Shown: positions 1 to 5,796, counted from the stretch's first letter. The stretch: DNA of 5,926 bases from Bacteroidales bacterium UBA1253 (GCA_002308815.1 DBVX01000003.1:1-5926); one strand, 5' to 3'. Notes: a model not told the origin generated them from the letters alone. Numbers and translations: made by a program.

Positions 1-124
1 CAAGCAATATACATTTGATTATCAGAGAGTTTCAGGAAGTTAAACGGCTTTTATGAGTTTTATCGGACAGTAATATAAAAGTTCATTTTTGTTGGTTAAT
101 AGATGTTCAGATTGTGCAGTCGCA
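1..124. other. AT-rich flank with no supported gene
   Basis: This stretch lies downstream of the CoA-transferase gene stop codon. It is AT-rich, and all reading frames are short. Two plus-strand frames are open from the window edge, one to a TAA at 41-43 and one to a TGA at 54-56. Either could be the last codons of a rightward gene that starts outside the window, but 13 to 17 residues are too few to identify. I see no GC-rich hairpin followed by a T tract that would terminate the leftward transcript. The edge could be an ordinary intergenic region or the end of a neighbouring element; the sequence does not decide. Confidence 0.4.
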
Positions 125-1423
125 TCACCGCAGGCGCAGGTAGCCGATGCCGAAACGCTCCACGGCGGCACGCTCCAGCTCCTCACGGAACTCGGGGGCG
201 GCAACCGAAATCAACGCTTTCGCACGTTCCGCCAACGGCAGGTTGCGCAGATAGACGATGCCGTACTCCGTCACGATATACTGCGCCTGAAAGCGGGTCG
301 TCACCACGCCCGCACCGGGAGCCAGACGCGGCACAATCTTCGACTGACCCTTGTTCGTCTTGCTCGTGAGCGCAAGGAAGCACTTGCCCCCTTCCGACAG
401 AGCCGAACCGTAGAAGAAATCATGCTGTCCGCCGACACCTGAAATGACCGTCTCACCGATGGAGTCGGCACAAATCTGTCCGGTCAAATCCACTTCTATA
501 GCCGAATTGATGGACATAGCCTTCGGGTTCTGACGGATAATCTGCGGGTCATTCGTCCAAGCCACATCGCGGATAACGAAATTCGTATTGCCGTCTATAT
601 AGTCATACAAGTGACGACTGCCGAGAATAAGAGAACCGACCGACTTGCCCGGCAGAATCTTCTTCTGTGAGTTGTCGATGATGCCTTTCTCTATCAACGG
701 CAGTACGCCGTCGGTAATCGCCTCCGTATGAAGTCCGAGGTGTTGATGGTCTTTCAGCGCGTTGATGACCGCGTTGGGTATGCCCCCCACTCCAATCTGC
801 AAGGTAGCCCCGTCGGGTATCTCGGCGGCAATGTAGTTGCCAATCTTCGTCTCTATTTCGCTCGGCACGGGTGTCGGCACTTCCACCAGCGGCTCATCGC
901 CACGGCACATAGCGGTCAATTTGCTCACATGAATCACGGGGTCACCGAATGTGCGGGGCATGTACTTGTTCACCTGCGCGATGACGGTCTTCGAACACTC
1001 CGCGCCGGAGAAGGCGATGTCGGCGGACACGCCGAACGAGCAATAACCGTCCTCGTCCGGCTCGCTCACGTTGAGGAACGTCACATCCACCGGCACCTGT
1101 CCGCTGCGGAACAGGCTCGGCACCTCGCCGAGGAAGCAGGGAATGGTGTCCGCCACACCCTCTTTCATCGCACGGCGCAGGTTGTTGGGAACAAAGATAC
1201 TCAACGCGCGGAATGAGTCGATATACTCCTTCTTGGCATAGGGCGCGTCCTCGGGATGCACACCGAAACCCGATATGAGTTTGACATCCCGCAGTTCGCT
1301 TGCTCTTTCGGTCAAAGCGCGCAGCAGCACCATCGGAATGGAGGTCGAACCCTGCACCACAATCGTGTCGCCGCTCTTCACATGTTTCACCGCCTCGGCG
1401 GGAGATACATACTGATATTCCAT
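125..1423 (-). CDS. Acetyl-CoA hydrolase/CoA-transferase family protein (4-hydroxybutyrate or butyrate-type CoA-transferase)
   Basis: A 432-residue cytoplasmic enzyme expected to move CoA between acetyl-CoA and a carboxylic acid through a glutamyl-CoA thioester intermediate. The N-terminal half (about 1-190) and C-terminal half (about 270-425) match the two-domain layout of the acetyl-CoA hydrolase/transferase family. The length is close to that of clostridial 4-hydroxybutyrate CoA-transferase (about 438). Visible motifs are GVGGIP at 211-216, HTE at 232-234 with Glu234 the likely catalytic glutamate, and SGVGGQ at 328-333. The start ATG follows an A-rich leader without a Shine-Dalgarno sequence, normal for this phylum. 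The gene lies 73 bases downstream of the aminotransferase on the same strand, and no promoter motif is visible between them, so the two are probably cotranscribed. The family is confident. The acyl acceptor (4-hydroxybutyrate, butyrate, propionate or succinate) cannot be read from sequence; the shorter length argues against the roughly 500-residue succinate:acetate type. Confidence 0.9.
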   Translation of the reverse strand: MEYQYVSPAEAVKHVKSGDTIVVQGSTSIPMVLLRALTERASELRDVKLISGFGVHPEDAPYAKKEYIDSFRALSIFVPNNLRRAMKEGVADTIPCFLGEVPSLFRSGQVPVDVTFLNVSEPDEDGYCSFGVSADIAFSGAECSKTVIAQVNKYMPRTFGDPVIHVSKLTAMCRGDEPLVEVPTPVPSEIETKIGNYIAAEIPDGATLQIGVGGIPNAVINALKDHQHLGLHTEAITDGVLPLIEKGIIDNSQKKILPGKSVGSLILGSRHLYDYIDGNTNFVIRDVAWTNDPQIIRQNPKAMSINSAIEVDLTGQICADSIGETVISGVGGQHDFFYGSALSEGGKCFLALTSKTNKGQSKIVPRLAPGAGVVTTRFQAQYIVTEYGIVYLRNLPLAERAKALISVAAPEFREELERAAVERFGIGYLRLR

Positions 1424-1450
1424 CTGTTTTTCTTTTTACGGTTTACAATC

Positions 1451-1496
1451 TTTCCATTTTCTACTTTCAACTCAAAAACTTCTTTCAACTTTCAAC
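1451..1496. repeat. Degenerate 7-base tandem repeat (TTTCAAC) filling the intergenic spacer
   Basis: Reading the plus strand, units begin at 1451 (TTTCCAT), 1458 (TTTCTAC), 1465 (TTTCAAC), 1483 (TTTCAAC) and 1490 (TTTCAAC). They run in a 7-base phase interrupted by an 11-base segment at 1472-1482. The array ends exactly at the aminotransferase stop codon (1497-1499). On the transcribed strand it reads as GTTGAAA repeats. It occupies most of the spacer between the two cotranscribed genes and has no obvious hairpin. Its function is unknown; it may be neutral spacer, or a protein or RNA contact site. Confidence 0.7.
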
Positions 1497-2825
1497 TTAT
1501 TTGTCCTTGTAATCCTCGTTGAATTTCCTGAGACGCTCGTCGAGCAGGGCGTACTGATCCTCACGGATGGCACTCGCGCAGCCGCGCATACCTTCCCTCT
1601 TCGCGCCGGTCGAACCTAATGCAATGGCACTCACGCCGTAATAAATCAGTTTGTTGAGCATCTTCTCACCCGTCCAGTCCTTGTAACCGAAGGTGAAGAA
1701 GAAGCCATTGCCGACCTCGCGTCCGTCCGCATCGGTGTCATAAACGATATGGAAGCCGTTGCGCACCATTATCTCCTTGATACGCGCCGAGCGGCGTTCG
1801 TACTCGCGGGTGTTCTCCACGAAACGCAACTTACCCTGGCACGCCGCCTTGAACATCGCCGCCATAGCGAACTGCACCGAATGGGTGACACCCGACGAGA
1901 GGCTGTAGAGGATGATATACACGAAGTTGCGCAGGAATTGCCCGTCGTTGCCGTACCGCTCCGCCAGCGAGGGGAAGCTGCGGTGAGCCAGTGCGGGGTT
2001 CATCGCCACTATCGCGCCGCGCTGACCCGCGTATGAGAACATCTTGGAGGACGAGACCATGTGGACGCAGTTGTTCGTGTATCGTCCCACAGACGGCTGA
2101 TACGGCGGCTGGTACGGCACGCCGCGCTTGGTGTCACGGAAATCCATATTGAGGTACGCCAAGTCCTCGATGACCAACACGTTGTACTTGGTCGCCAGCT
2201 GACCTATAATCTCCAGTTCTCTTTCCGTCAGGCACATCCACGACGGGTTGTTCGGGTTGGAGAACAGCATAGCCGCTATGCGTCCCGTCTTGAAATGCCG
2301 CTCCAGTTCTTCCGCCAGTTTCTCGCCGCGATAGTCCGCCACGTCGAAGCAGTCCACGCGCACGCCGATGACCTTGCACTGCTGTTTCTGCACGGGGAAA
2401 CACGGGTCGATGAAAAGCACCGTGTCCCGCTCCTTGTCTAATTGCGCCATCGTCATATTGAGCGCGAAAGCCGCCTGCATGGAGCCTACGGTCGGCACGA
2501 TGCACTCGTCGGGAATGTCTAATCCCACAAAGGCTTTCAGGAACTCCGAGCCCCAGTGCTTGACCTCGGGGATGCCCGTAATGACAGGGTACTTGGAGCC
2601 GTAGCCGTTGAGCAGAGCCTCATGCTCCGCCTCGATGCCGATCTTTTCGGCGGGCAGTCCGGGTTCTCCCAGTTCCATGTGGACGAACTCCTCGCCCGTG
2701 GCACGCTCGATGTCCTTCACCACACCCACCAACTGGCGGATGGAGGCTGCGCCCAACTCATGAGCGTTCCGCAGCCCGAAGTCGATACAGATGTTATCGA
2801 CCAATTGCTTGTTAAGAGGAAACAT
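1497..2825 (-). CDS. Pyridoxal-phosphate-dependent aminotransferase, class I/II (fold type I)
   Basis: A cytoplasmic PLP enzyme of 442 residues that should transfer amino groups between an amino acid and a 2-oxo acid. Fold type I landmarks appear in order: LGEPG at 52-56, NPNNP at 190-194, the pyridine-nitrogen aspartate in IEDLAY (Asp221, with Tyr224), the Schiff-base lysine in SSSK (Lys261) followed by AGQR with a phosphate-binding arginine (Arg269), and a C-terminal arginine in GMRG (Arg414) suited to binding the substrate carboxylate. The frame stays open upstream to an ATG at 2960, but I chose the ATG at 2823-2825. The extra 45 residues are low in aminotransferase character and would begin upstream of the transcription start implied by the promoter at 2934-2965. 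The neighbouring CoA-transferase suggests amino-acid catabolism or fermentation. Substrate is not determinable; the fold class argues against a class III GABA aminotransferase. Confidence 0.9.
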   Translation of the reverse strand: MFPLNKQLVDNICIDFGLRNAHELGAASIRQLVGVVKDIERATGEEFVHMELGEPGLPAEKIGIEAEHEALLNGYGSKYPVITGIPEVKHWGSEFLKAFVGLDIPDECIVPTVGSMQAAFALNMTMAQLDKERDTVLFIDPCFPVQKQQCKVIGVRVDCFDVADYRGEKLAEELERHFKTGRIAAMLFSNPNNPSWMCLTERELEIIGQLATKYNVLVIEDLAYLNMDFRDTKRGVPYQPPYQPSVGRYTNNCVHMVSSSKMFSYAGQRGAIVAMNPALAHRSFPSLAERYGNDGQFLRNFVYIILYSLSSGVTHSVQFAMAAMFKAACQGKLRFVENTREYERRSARIKEIMVRNGFHIVYDTDADGREVGNGFFFTFGYKDWTGEKMLNKLIYYGVSAIALGSTGAKREGMRGCASAIREDQYALLDERLRKFNEDYKDK

Positions 2826-2869
2826 ATCTATTGTTTTTTTGTTGTTACTTCGTTTTATTTGCGCGAAAA

Positions 2870-2883
2870 AGACATTTTTGTCT
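2870..2883 (-). other. Small leader hairpin followed by a T run
   Basis: On the minus strand the presumed 5' leader of the aminotransferase contains AGACA, a four-A loop and TGTCT, followed immediately by further Ts. The 5-bp stem is short and AT-rich, so it would be a weak terminator at best. It lies between the predicted transcription start and the start codon, where an attenuator would sit, but I see no leader peptide or competing structure. Confidence 0.25.
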
Positions 2884-2933
2884 GCTTTGAAGAGTTGTAA
2901 CGCCAATACACTGCGATTCCAACTATCACCTTG

Positions 2934-2965
2934 CAAAAGTACGCCTCTTTCAGCATACAACCAAA
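2934..2965 (-). promoter_or_regulatory. Bacteroidota-type promoter for the aminotransferase/CoA-transferase pair
   Basis: On the minus strand a -33 element TTTG (2962-2965) is followed after 20 bases by the -7 element TACTTTTG (2934-2941). This matches the Bacteroidota sigma-ABfr consensus TTTG-N19-21-TAnnTTTG. Transcription should start near 2927, giving a leader of about 100 bases before the ATG at 2825. The position also rules out the in-frame upstream ATG at 2960. Confidence 0.75.
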
Positions 2966-3055
2966 AGAAATGTGCATTTTGTACGGATGAGGAGGGAGGT
3001 ATCCTACAGCACGGCGAAAGGCTATGAAAAGGACTTACCGCAGACTATGTTCCAC

Positions 3056-3086
3056 AAAAAAAATAGCACTGACAGACAGTGCTATT
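3056..3086 (-). terminator. Rho-independent terminator of tRNA-Phe
   Basis: A perfect 10-bp inverted repeat (AATAGCACTG at 3062-3071 with CAGTGCTATT at 3077-3086) encloses a 5-base loop. On the minus strand it is followed by a T tract read from 3063 down to 3056. The first stem base lies 2 bases beyond the tRNA discriminator, so this is a classic intrinsic terminator that also insulates the downstream aminotransferase promoter. Confidence 0.93.
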
Positions 3087-3087
3087 G

Positions 3088-3160
3088 TGGTACCTCTTGG
3101 AGTTGAACCAAGGACACATGGATTTTCAGTCCATTGCTCTACCACCTGAGCTAAGGTACC
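3088..3160 (-). tRNA. tRNA-Phe (anticodon GAA)
   Basis: The 73-base gene folds into a complete cloverleaf on the minus strand. The 7-bp acceptor stem (GGTACCT with AGGTACC) is perfect. The D arm is GCTC/GAGC, the anticodon arm ATGGA/TCCAT with loop CTGAAAA giving anticodon GAA, the variable loop GTGTC, and the T arm CTTGG/CCAAG with loop TTCAACT. The discriminator base is A at 3088. The 3' CCA is not encoded (the next bases read CAA), so it must be added by the CCA-adding enzyme. The gene stands alone, with its own promoter and terminator. Reading frames that cross it on either strand are artefacts. Confidence 0.97.
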
Positions 3161-3181
3161 TTCCGCCATCGGGAATACATT

Positions 3182-3196
3182 TTTACCACGAAAAAG
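3182..3196. repeat. 15-base direct repeat, copy 1
   Basis: TTTACCACGAAAAAG occurs here and again, identically, at 3263-3277. This copy overlaps the predicted transcription start of the tRNA-Phe gene, just downstream of its -7 element. An exact 15-base repeat within about 100 bases is unlikely by chance even in AT-rich DNA. It could be a regulator site shared by the divergent promoters, or a trace of promoter duplication. Confidence 0.75.
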
Positions 3197-3200
3197 CGCG

Positions 3201-3230
3201 CAAAAGTACACCATTTTTCCTACCTGCAAA
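3201..3230 (-). promoter_or_regulatory. Promoter of tRNA-Phe
   Basis: On the minus strand the -7 element TACTTTTG (3201-3208) is preceded by a TTTG (3227-3230), with an 18-base spacer that is slightly short of the usual 19-21. The predicted start, near 3194, leaves about 35 bases of 5' leader for RNase P to remove from the tRNA precursor. The -7 decamer GTACTTTTGC is identical to that of the aminotransferase promoter. Confidence 0.65.
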
Positions 3231-3231
3231 A

Positions 3232-3257
3232 ATTTTTCTGCATTTTTCTGCATTTTT
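3232..3257. repeat. 10-base tandem repeat in the divergent promoter region
   Basis: The unit ATTTTTCTGC occurs at 3232-3241 and 3242-3251, then partially at 3252-3257. It lies between the tRNA-Phe promoter and the epimerase-like gene promoter. The T/A-rich array, close to one helical turn per unit, would give bent or easily melted DNA. No regulator can be named. Confidence 0.6.
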
Positions 3258-3262
3258 TATCC

Positions 3263-3277
3263 TTTACCACGAAAAAG
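3263..3277. repeat. 15-base direct repeat, copy 2
   Basis: This is an identical second copy of the TTTACCACGAAAAAG element at 3182-3196, offset by 81 bases. Here it lies immediately upstream of the plus-strand -7 element, in what would be the spacer of that promoter. A protein bound here would be placed to affect the epimerase-like gene. Confidence 0.75.
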
Positions 3278-3281
3278 AAAG

Positions 3282-3289
3282 TACTTTTG
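3282..3289 (+). promoter_or_regulatory. -7 promoter element of the epimerase-like gene
   Basis: TACTTTTG matches the Bacteroidota -7 consensus and sits inside the same decamer, GTACTTTTGC, as the other two promoters in the window. No good TTTG -33 element is present at the expected distance; the region there is T-rich (about 3253-3260) but lacks the G. Transcription would start near 3296, about 20 bases before the ATG at 3316, giving a very short leader. This supports the 3316 start over the longer open frame. Confidence 0.6.
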
Positions 3290-3315
3290 CCCCCGAACAT
3301 TTGGATAACACCGCT

Positions 3316-4866
3316 ATGACCACTGTATTCCTAACCGGTGCCACCGGCACAATGGGACAGGCAGGAATGAAAGAGATTCTGCGCTTCCCAGACCGCTACC
3401 GTCTGCGTATTCTGGCACGGTATTCCGAAAAGAACAAGAAACTGCTTCTCCCCTACGGCGACAGCATTGATATCATCTGGGGCGATCTGACCCGCTACGA
3501 AGATGTCCTCAAAGGCGTAACAGACTCCGATATAGTACTTCACACCGGCGGTATGGTCTCCCCGCAAGCCGACTACCGTCCCCGGCAGACACGCGACACG
3601 AATATCAAGGCAGCCACCTACATACGTGATGCCATACTGGCACAACCCGTGCAGCCCAAACTGGTGTATATAGGCTCCGTGGCACAAATGGGCGACCGGC
3701 GCGAACCGCTCCATTGGGGACGGACAGGCGACCCCATCTGCGTCTCACCATACGACCACTACGGCATCACCAAGGCTTGGGCAGAACGCATCCTGACCAA
3801 CGCGCCTATACGGCAATGGGTCAGCCTCCGTCAGTCGGGCATACTCCACCCCGCCATCCTCAAGAACTACGACCCAATCATGTTCCACGTCCCCATACGC
3901 GGTGTGCTGGAATGGGCTACCGTTGAGGATAGCGGACGGCTGCTTGAGCGCGTCTGCCGCGAGGACGTGCCTGACGGGTTCTGGAACCGCTACTACAATA
4001 TCGGATCAGGACAGGAATACCGCATCACCAACTACGAGTTCGAGTGCCTGCTGCTGAAAGCCATCGGATGTCCGCCACCTGAAAAGATATTCGAAGCGAA
4101 GTGGTTTGCCACGCGCAATTTCCACGGGATGTGGTACCTCGACAGCGACCTTCTGGAGAACTACCTCCACTTCCGCGCCAATGTGCCTATCAAGGACTAC
4201 TTCCGCCGGATGGCACAGTCCGACTCACTGCCGCCCGCCCTGCGTTTCACCATCCGATCACGCCTTGTCTATGCCTCCCACCTTGTGCCGCATATCGTCA
4301 AACTGGCGATGTTCGCAATGGCAATGAGCAAGGAACACGGCACACAATGGTGGATACGCCACAACAAGCAACAGCGTATCAACGCTTACTACGGTTCGTT
4401 GGAGAAATACCGCGCCATACTTCCGTGGCGGGAGCAAGACCCCAACCGCCCGTCGGAACAAGCCGCCCGGCTTGATCACGGATACGATGAGAACAAACCA
4501 ATGGCGGACTTCACCCTCGAAGATATGCAACGTGCCGCTTCCTTCAGGGGAGGCAGATGCCTGACCACTGAAGCGGAACTGCAAGACGCATTGAAAGAAC
4601 CGGTAACCATCTGGGACACACCGCTCCACTGGCAATGCGCAGAGGGTCACGTATTTGAAGCCACACCGCGTCTCATCCTGCTCGGCGGACACTGGTGTCC
4701 AGACTGTTTCCCGTGGCCCTACGCAGACGAGAAAAATCCGCGTCCGTGGCAATGGGACAAAGAGGCAAAACGCAACCCCTTCTTCGCGCAACTGTGGAAT
4801 CCCCTCCACGACAAATCGGAGGACAACACCTACGGTCCGGAAATTTTTGAAGGCTGGGAAAAGTAA
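3316..4866 (+). CDS. NAD-dependent epimerase/dehydratase (extended SDR) with C-terminal zinc-ribbon-like module
   Basis: The protein has 516 residues. The N-terminal part (about 1-300) is an extended short-chain dehydrogenase. It has the nucleotide-binding glycine motif TGATGTMG (Gly8, Gly11, Gly14), GDL at 56-58, a catalytic-type Ser121 after the YIGS strand, and the YGITK active-site pair Tyr149/Lys153. Such enzymes act on nucleotide sugars or related substrates; this one's substrate is unknown. It is much longer than the usual 300-350 residues. A middle segment (about 310-395) is unassigned. It is followed at about 404-464 by a module with RGGRCL, then WQCAEGH and WCPDC, placing Cys441, His445, Cys461 and Cys464 as a possible zinc site. 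The frame is open upstream to 3079, but that start would read through the antisense of tRNA-Phe and precede the promoter, so I chose the ATG at 3316. No signal peptide or clear membrane segment is seen. It converges on murI. Confidence 0.85.
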   Translation: MTTVFLTGATGTMGQAGMKEILRFPDRYRLRILARYSEKNKKLLLPYGDSIDIIWGDLTRYEDVLKGVTDSDIVLHTGGMVSPQADYRPRQTRDTNIKAATYIRDAILAQPVQPKLVYIGSVAQMGDRREPLHWGRTGDPICVSPYDHYGITKAWAERILTNAPIRQWVSLRQSGILHPAILKNYDPIMFHVPIRGVLEWATVEDSGRLLERVCREDVPDGFWNRYYNIGSGQEYRITNYEFECLLLKAIGCPPPEKIFEAKWFATRNFHGMWYLDSDLLENYLHFRANVPIKDYFRRMAQSDSLPPALRFTIRSRLVYASHLVPHIVKLAMFAMAMSKEHGTQWWIRHNKQQRINAYYGSLEKYRAILPWREQDPNRPSEQAARLDHGYDENKPMADFTLEDMQRAASFRGGRCLTTEAELQDALKEPVTIWDTPLHWQCAEGHVFEATPRLILLGGHWCPDCFPWPYADEKNPRPWQWDKEAKRNPFFAQLWNPLHDKSEDNTYGPEIFEGWEK

Positions 4867-4918
4867 TCGGAACTTCGAAATACCGAATTATCGATATATC
4901 GAAATTACCGACTTTTCC
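4857..4918. terminator. Imperfect inverted repeat between convergent genes, possible bidirectional terminator
   Basis: GGAAAAGT (4857-4864, overlapping the epimerase-like gene stop codon) is the exact reverse complement of ACTTTTCC (4911-4918). Inside it, CGG (4868-4870) can pair with CCG (4908-4910) and TTCGA (4874-4878) with TCGAA (4899-4903), separated by small bulges and internal loops. The result is a long, interrupted hairpin between the convergent ends of the epimerase-like gene and murI. It lacks a compact GC stem and a clear T tract, so its role as terminator is inferred mainly from position. Confidence 0.4.
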
Positions 4919-4920
4919 GG
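4868..4920. repeat. 8-base phased CGA/CGG repeat in the convergent spacer
   Basis: CGG or CGA triplets occur at 4868, 4876, 4884, 4892, 4900, 4909 and 4918, with spacings of 8, 8, 8, 8, 9 and 9 bases. The bases between are almost all A or T. The central part contains the 12-base palindrome TCGATATATCGA (4891-4902). The array fills nearly the whole 57-base spacer between the two stop codons. Its function is unknown. Confidence 0.7.
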
Positions 4921-4923
4921 GGT

Positions 4924-5793
4924 TTATAGATCGATATGTTCCGACTGTATCGGCGAGGCAAGAAAAATACCCGCTGAACGGTTGAAAGTGTCAGCTTGTT
5001 CCGATGTCAGATACCGACACGTACCACCGCAAGACAAAACAGACGCAATATCCCCGTGACGCGACAGATAGCCGTTCAGACTACGCGCCACTATATGACC
5101 CTGCTCAACAATCCGCACCTGCCGATTCACATGAGCGCGTATCCAAGCATCTATTTTAGGCAACAGCAACGGATAATGCGTACAGCCGAGAATGAGCGTA
5201 TCTATCAGCGGATCCTTCCGCCATAACTCGCCGAGGTACTTGTCCACAAAGAAATCCGCTCCCGCTGCCAAATGCTCACCGCTCTCAATGAGCGGCACCC
5301 ACATCGGACACGCCTGCTGGGTGATATGCAACATGCCCCCGCCTTCCCGCTGTGACACACCGCTATCCACGTCACTGCCAGTTTGTTGCAATTGCCTCTG
5401 TTTGCGGAGTTCCAGGACATAACTCTCAGACTGCACCGTTCCCTGCGTGGCAAGCACGCCTATATACTGTCCTCTGACCGCCTCCACCGTCGGACGTATC
5501 ACACCCAACACCCTCAGACGAGAGGGATCGATGTCATGCTGCTGGATAGTGCGCAACGCCTTCGCCGAGGCGGTGTTGCAGGCAAGGATAATGATGCGGC
5601 ATCCTTCCGCTTCCAAACGTCTGACCGCCTCCAGCGTGTAGCGGTAGATGACCTCGAACGAGCGGCTTCCGTATGGCGCGCGGGCATTGTCGCCAAGATA
5701 TATATAATCATAAAAAGGGAGGTGCTGACGAATCTTATCAAGAATCGTCAGCCCTCCGTAACCGCTGTCAAAAACGCCTATTTTCAAGTTCAT
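4924..5793 (-). CDS. murI: Glutamate racemase
   Basis: MurI interconverts L- and D-glutamate in the cytoplasm and supplies the D-glutamate of the peptidoglycan stem peptide. The protein has 289 residues. The N-terminal motif FDSGYGGLT carries Asp9 and Ser10, PYG is at 40-42, the first catalytic cysteine lies in ACNTAS (Cys72), and the second in LGCTHYPLL (Cys204, with Thr205 and His206). All key residues are present, so it should be active. Cys72 and Cys204 are 132 residues apart, against about 111 in Bacillus subtilis RacE (Cys74/Cys185). The extra length sits at about 131-153, a polar, Gln-, Ser- and Gly-rich stretch just before the conserved QQACPMWVPL. The start ATG lies 3 bases after the stop of the upstream gene, so the two are probably cotranscribed and translationally coupled. 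It converges on the epimerase-like gene. Confidence 0.95.
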   Translation of the reverse strand: MNLKIGVFDSGYGGLTILDKIRQHLPFYDYIYLGDNARAPYGSRSFEVIYRYTLEAVRRLEAEGCRIIILACNTASAKALRTIQQHDIDPSRLRVLGVIRPTVEAVRGQYIGVLATQGTVQSESYVLELRKQRQLQQTGSDVDSGVSQREGGGMLHITQQACPMWVPLIESGEHLAAGADFFVDKYLGELWRKDPLIDTLILGCTHYPLLLPKIDAWIRAHVNRQVRIVEQGHIVARSLNGYLSRHGDIASVLSCGGTCRYLTSEQADTFNRSAGIFLASPIQSEHIDL

Positions 5794-5796
5794 TTG

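Noticed and set aside
728..1216. 162-codon plus-strand open frame inside the CoA-transferase gene
   Set aside because: It is antisense to a well-supported gene, and its composition (His/Arg-rich) is typical of a shadow frame in GC-rich coding DNA.
2061..2441. 126-codon plus-strand open frame inside the aminotransferase gene
   Set aside because: It is antisense to the NPNNP and IEDLAY motifs of a clear PLP enzyme; no independent support.
2826..2960. Upstream extension of the aminotransferase to an ATG at 2960 (45 extra residues)
   Set aside because: The segment lies upstream of or across the predicted promoter and start site (2934-2965), and its residues do not resemble the aminotransferase family.
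3024..3150. Plus-strand small open frame after a GGAGGGAGG-like stretch
   Set aside because: It crosses the terminator and antisense tRNA, and Shine-Dalgarno-like sequences carry little weight in this phylum.
3035..3253. 72-codon minus-strand open frame over the tRNA
   Set aside because: It reads through the tRNA-Phe gene itself and its terminator, so it is an artefact.
3182..3277. CRISPR-like array from the spaced direct repeats
   Set aside because: There are only two copies, 15 bases each, with no further units, and the intervening DNA contains a promoter and an A/T-rich tandem repeat.
3079..3315. Upstream extension of the epimerase-like gene to an ATG at 3079 (79 extra residues)
   Set aside because: It would translate the antisense of tRNA-Phe and both promoters; the Rossmann strand typical of the family begins directly after the ATG at 3316.
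4258..4809. 183-codon minus-strand open frame inside the epimerase-like gene
   Set aside because: It is antisense to the gene, with no recognisable domain; the sense frame carries the SDR and Cys/His motifs.
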